This document shows positions 62,901 through 64,000 of a stretch of DNA of 64,000 bases, piece by piece. The notes under the pieces were generated by a model. The model ran no database searches. It worked only from the letters and a program-made list of their open reading frames with translations, and was not told the DNA's origin. Origin of the DNA: Archilochus colubris (taxonomy: Eukaryota; Chordata; Aves; Apodiformes; Trochilidae); assembly GCA_023079485.1 (NCBI GenBank), contig CM041092.1:13405127-13469126 (forward strand), given 5' to 3'. Position 1 is the stretch's first letter. Every line of letters begins with the position of its first letter. The translations under genes and the position numbers were made by a program.

Positions 62901-64000
62901 TCCTTAGGTCTTAGGATTGACATTATCTGTGCATAGCAGTTCAGGTTTGCAATTCTAAATACTATAGAGCAACAAAAGTTATTGAAGTGTCACATCTTTA
63001 TGGTGCTGAAATATGCAAATATGTTTCTGAGATGTCAAAAGCTACTCAAACAATACACCAAATCCTTATCAACAGAAGTCATGATAGTTATTTTTTAATT
63101 GTTCTCTACATCAGCTTTTCTTAACACGGACATTTTACTTTATGCAGGAACAGATGTATTTGTGACTATTTGCACTGAAATATCAAACATTACAGTAAAG
63201 CAGCTATTTAAGTTGGCTGACTGTTTTGTCTTTAGTATACAATTAGTGAACAATGAAAAACTCATTATCTTTTTACTTCATTACAGCCTGAGAAAAAAAC
63301 AATTAAAACCGGTCATTTAAAAAAGAGTCAAAGGAAGAAAAATCATCTTGACTTCCCAGAAAAAACAAAGTGCAAGTCTTTCCATCAAAAACACTTGAGT
63401 GAGATTGATGAAAGGGGTGTGCTCTTAGATAAAATTCCTCTTAAATGCTTTCTCTTAACTTGCGAGCTGAGATAGAGGATTATAGAGAACAAGCTTAAGC
63501 ATCCATCACCGTCAAGTTACTTATTCATACATTATAGGGTGATACATGTGCAACATATAGGAATCTAAGCATCTCAGAACTATTTTAAAATATAATTTCT
63601 TTTCCTCTTTCCTTTCAAACTGAGTTAGTGCTTGACTTAGGCTATAAAGCATGGACCTTTGTTTCTCTGTCAACATCTCTAACTTGCTGTTTCATTGACC
63701 AAATAAATGTTGCCTGAATCTCAAAAAACTCATGCATATGGAAGTTTTCATGTTGTGGAAATGCATGGAAGATCAACTCAATTTACCAGCTTTTAAATAT
63801 GCAATTTCTCTTATTTGTTGGGGTATTTTTGATTTTTTTTTTTTTAATTTTTGTTTTTTTTTTTTCCAAATGGTAGACAAGGATTGGTCCTTCTTATGCA
63901 GTTGCATCAACACTCATTTTCATTAAGCTATCCACTTATGCAGTTCAGAGCTCTGTTGTCTCCACTTTTTTTCCCTACTTTTTTCCCTACATTATCTGAA
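59903..64000. other. AT-rich non-coding stretch, no gene recognised
   Basis: No supported gene. It contains a TATA/AATAAA pair at 60258-60345, a weak exon candidate at 61842-61915 beside a slightly GC-richer patch up to about 62130, and paired T runs at 63833-63865. Frames at 61777-62202 are open on both strands at once, which argues for composition rather than coding. Confidence 0.5.
60258..60345 (+). promoter_or_regulatory. TATAAA and AATAAA pair, possible decayed LTR
   Basis: TATAAA at 60258-60263 lies 76 bases upstream of AATAAA at 60340-60345, with a slightly GC-richer 'cagcggggtgcaac' between them. This spacing resembles the U3-R-U5 arrangement of a retroviral LTR or a very short transcription unit. 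No LTR termini, target-site duplication or primer-binding site was found, so the call is tentative. Confidence 0.15.

Noticed and set aside
1..64000. Bacterial, phage or CRISPR-type systems
   Set aside because: No operon-like frames, Shine-Dalgarno spacing, direct-repeat arrays or tRNA/rRNA genes. CR1 repeats and AT-rich gene-poor DNA identify an avian nuclear genome.

Overview
This window looks like 64 kb of bird nuclear DNA with no recognisable complete gene. The bird assignment rests on several decayed copies of CR1, the dominant avian LINE. These carry the characteristic CR1 3'-end wording (an 'acaggttgcccaggga' block, a 'ttcaaggccaggttgg' block, an 'acctggtctag' block and a terminal 'gattctatgat'-type end). 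A short piece starting 'tgtcatggtttaaccc' resembles the 5' end of an avian endogenous-retrovirus LTR. The sequence is AT-rich and CpG-poor, with many A or T runs and no open reading frame longer than 165 codons. None of the open frames reads as a protein family I know, so the window is best described as a gene desert or the inside of very large intron(s).

Layout. 1-8.2 kb: unique AT-rich DNA with one possible old MIR-like SINE. 8.2-9.5 kb: a sense CR1 3' end and an antisense CR1 3' end about 0.9 kb apart. 9.5-17.5 kb: unique DNA with a small CpG cluster at 10.3 kb and a few short duplications. 17.5 kb: a CR1 3' end. 17.7-25.4 kb: unique DNA with local tandem duplications at 21.6 and 22.6 kb. 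25.4-25.6 kb: a composite of LTR fragment, antisense CR1 and A/C-rich tract. 27.5 kb: the best candidate protein-coding exon (110 bp, plus strand, consensus-like acceptor and donor). 28-33 kb: unique DNA. 33.4-37.6 kb: an A/C-rich tract, two CR1 pieces and a 27-base T run. 37.6-56 kb: mostly unique DNA. 56 kb: a CR1 3' end. 56-64 kb: unique DNA with a possible MIR-like fragment at 59.9 kb, a TATA/AATAAA pair at 60.3 kb and a weak exon candidate at 61.8 kb.

I see no bacterial-type operon, CRISPR array, rRNA, tRNA or complete mobile element. I also see no new biological system that I can support. The observations most worth checking are the 27.5 kb exon candidate, the CpG cluster at 10.3 kb and the repeat composite at 25.4 kb. 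Repeat calls come from remembered family consensus features and were not aligned; their boundaries are approximate.
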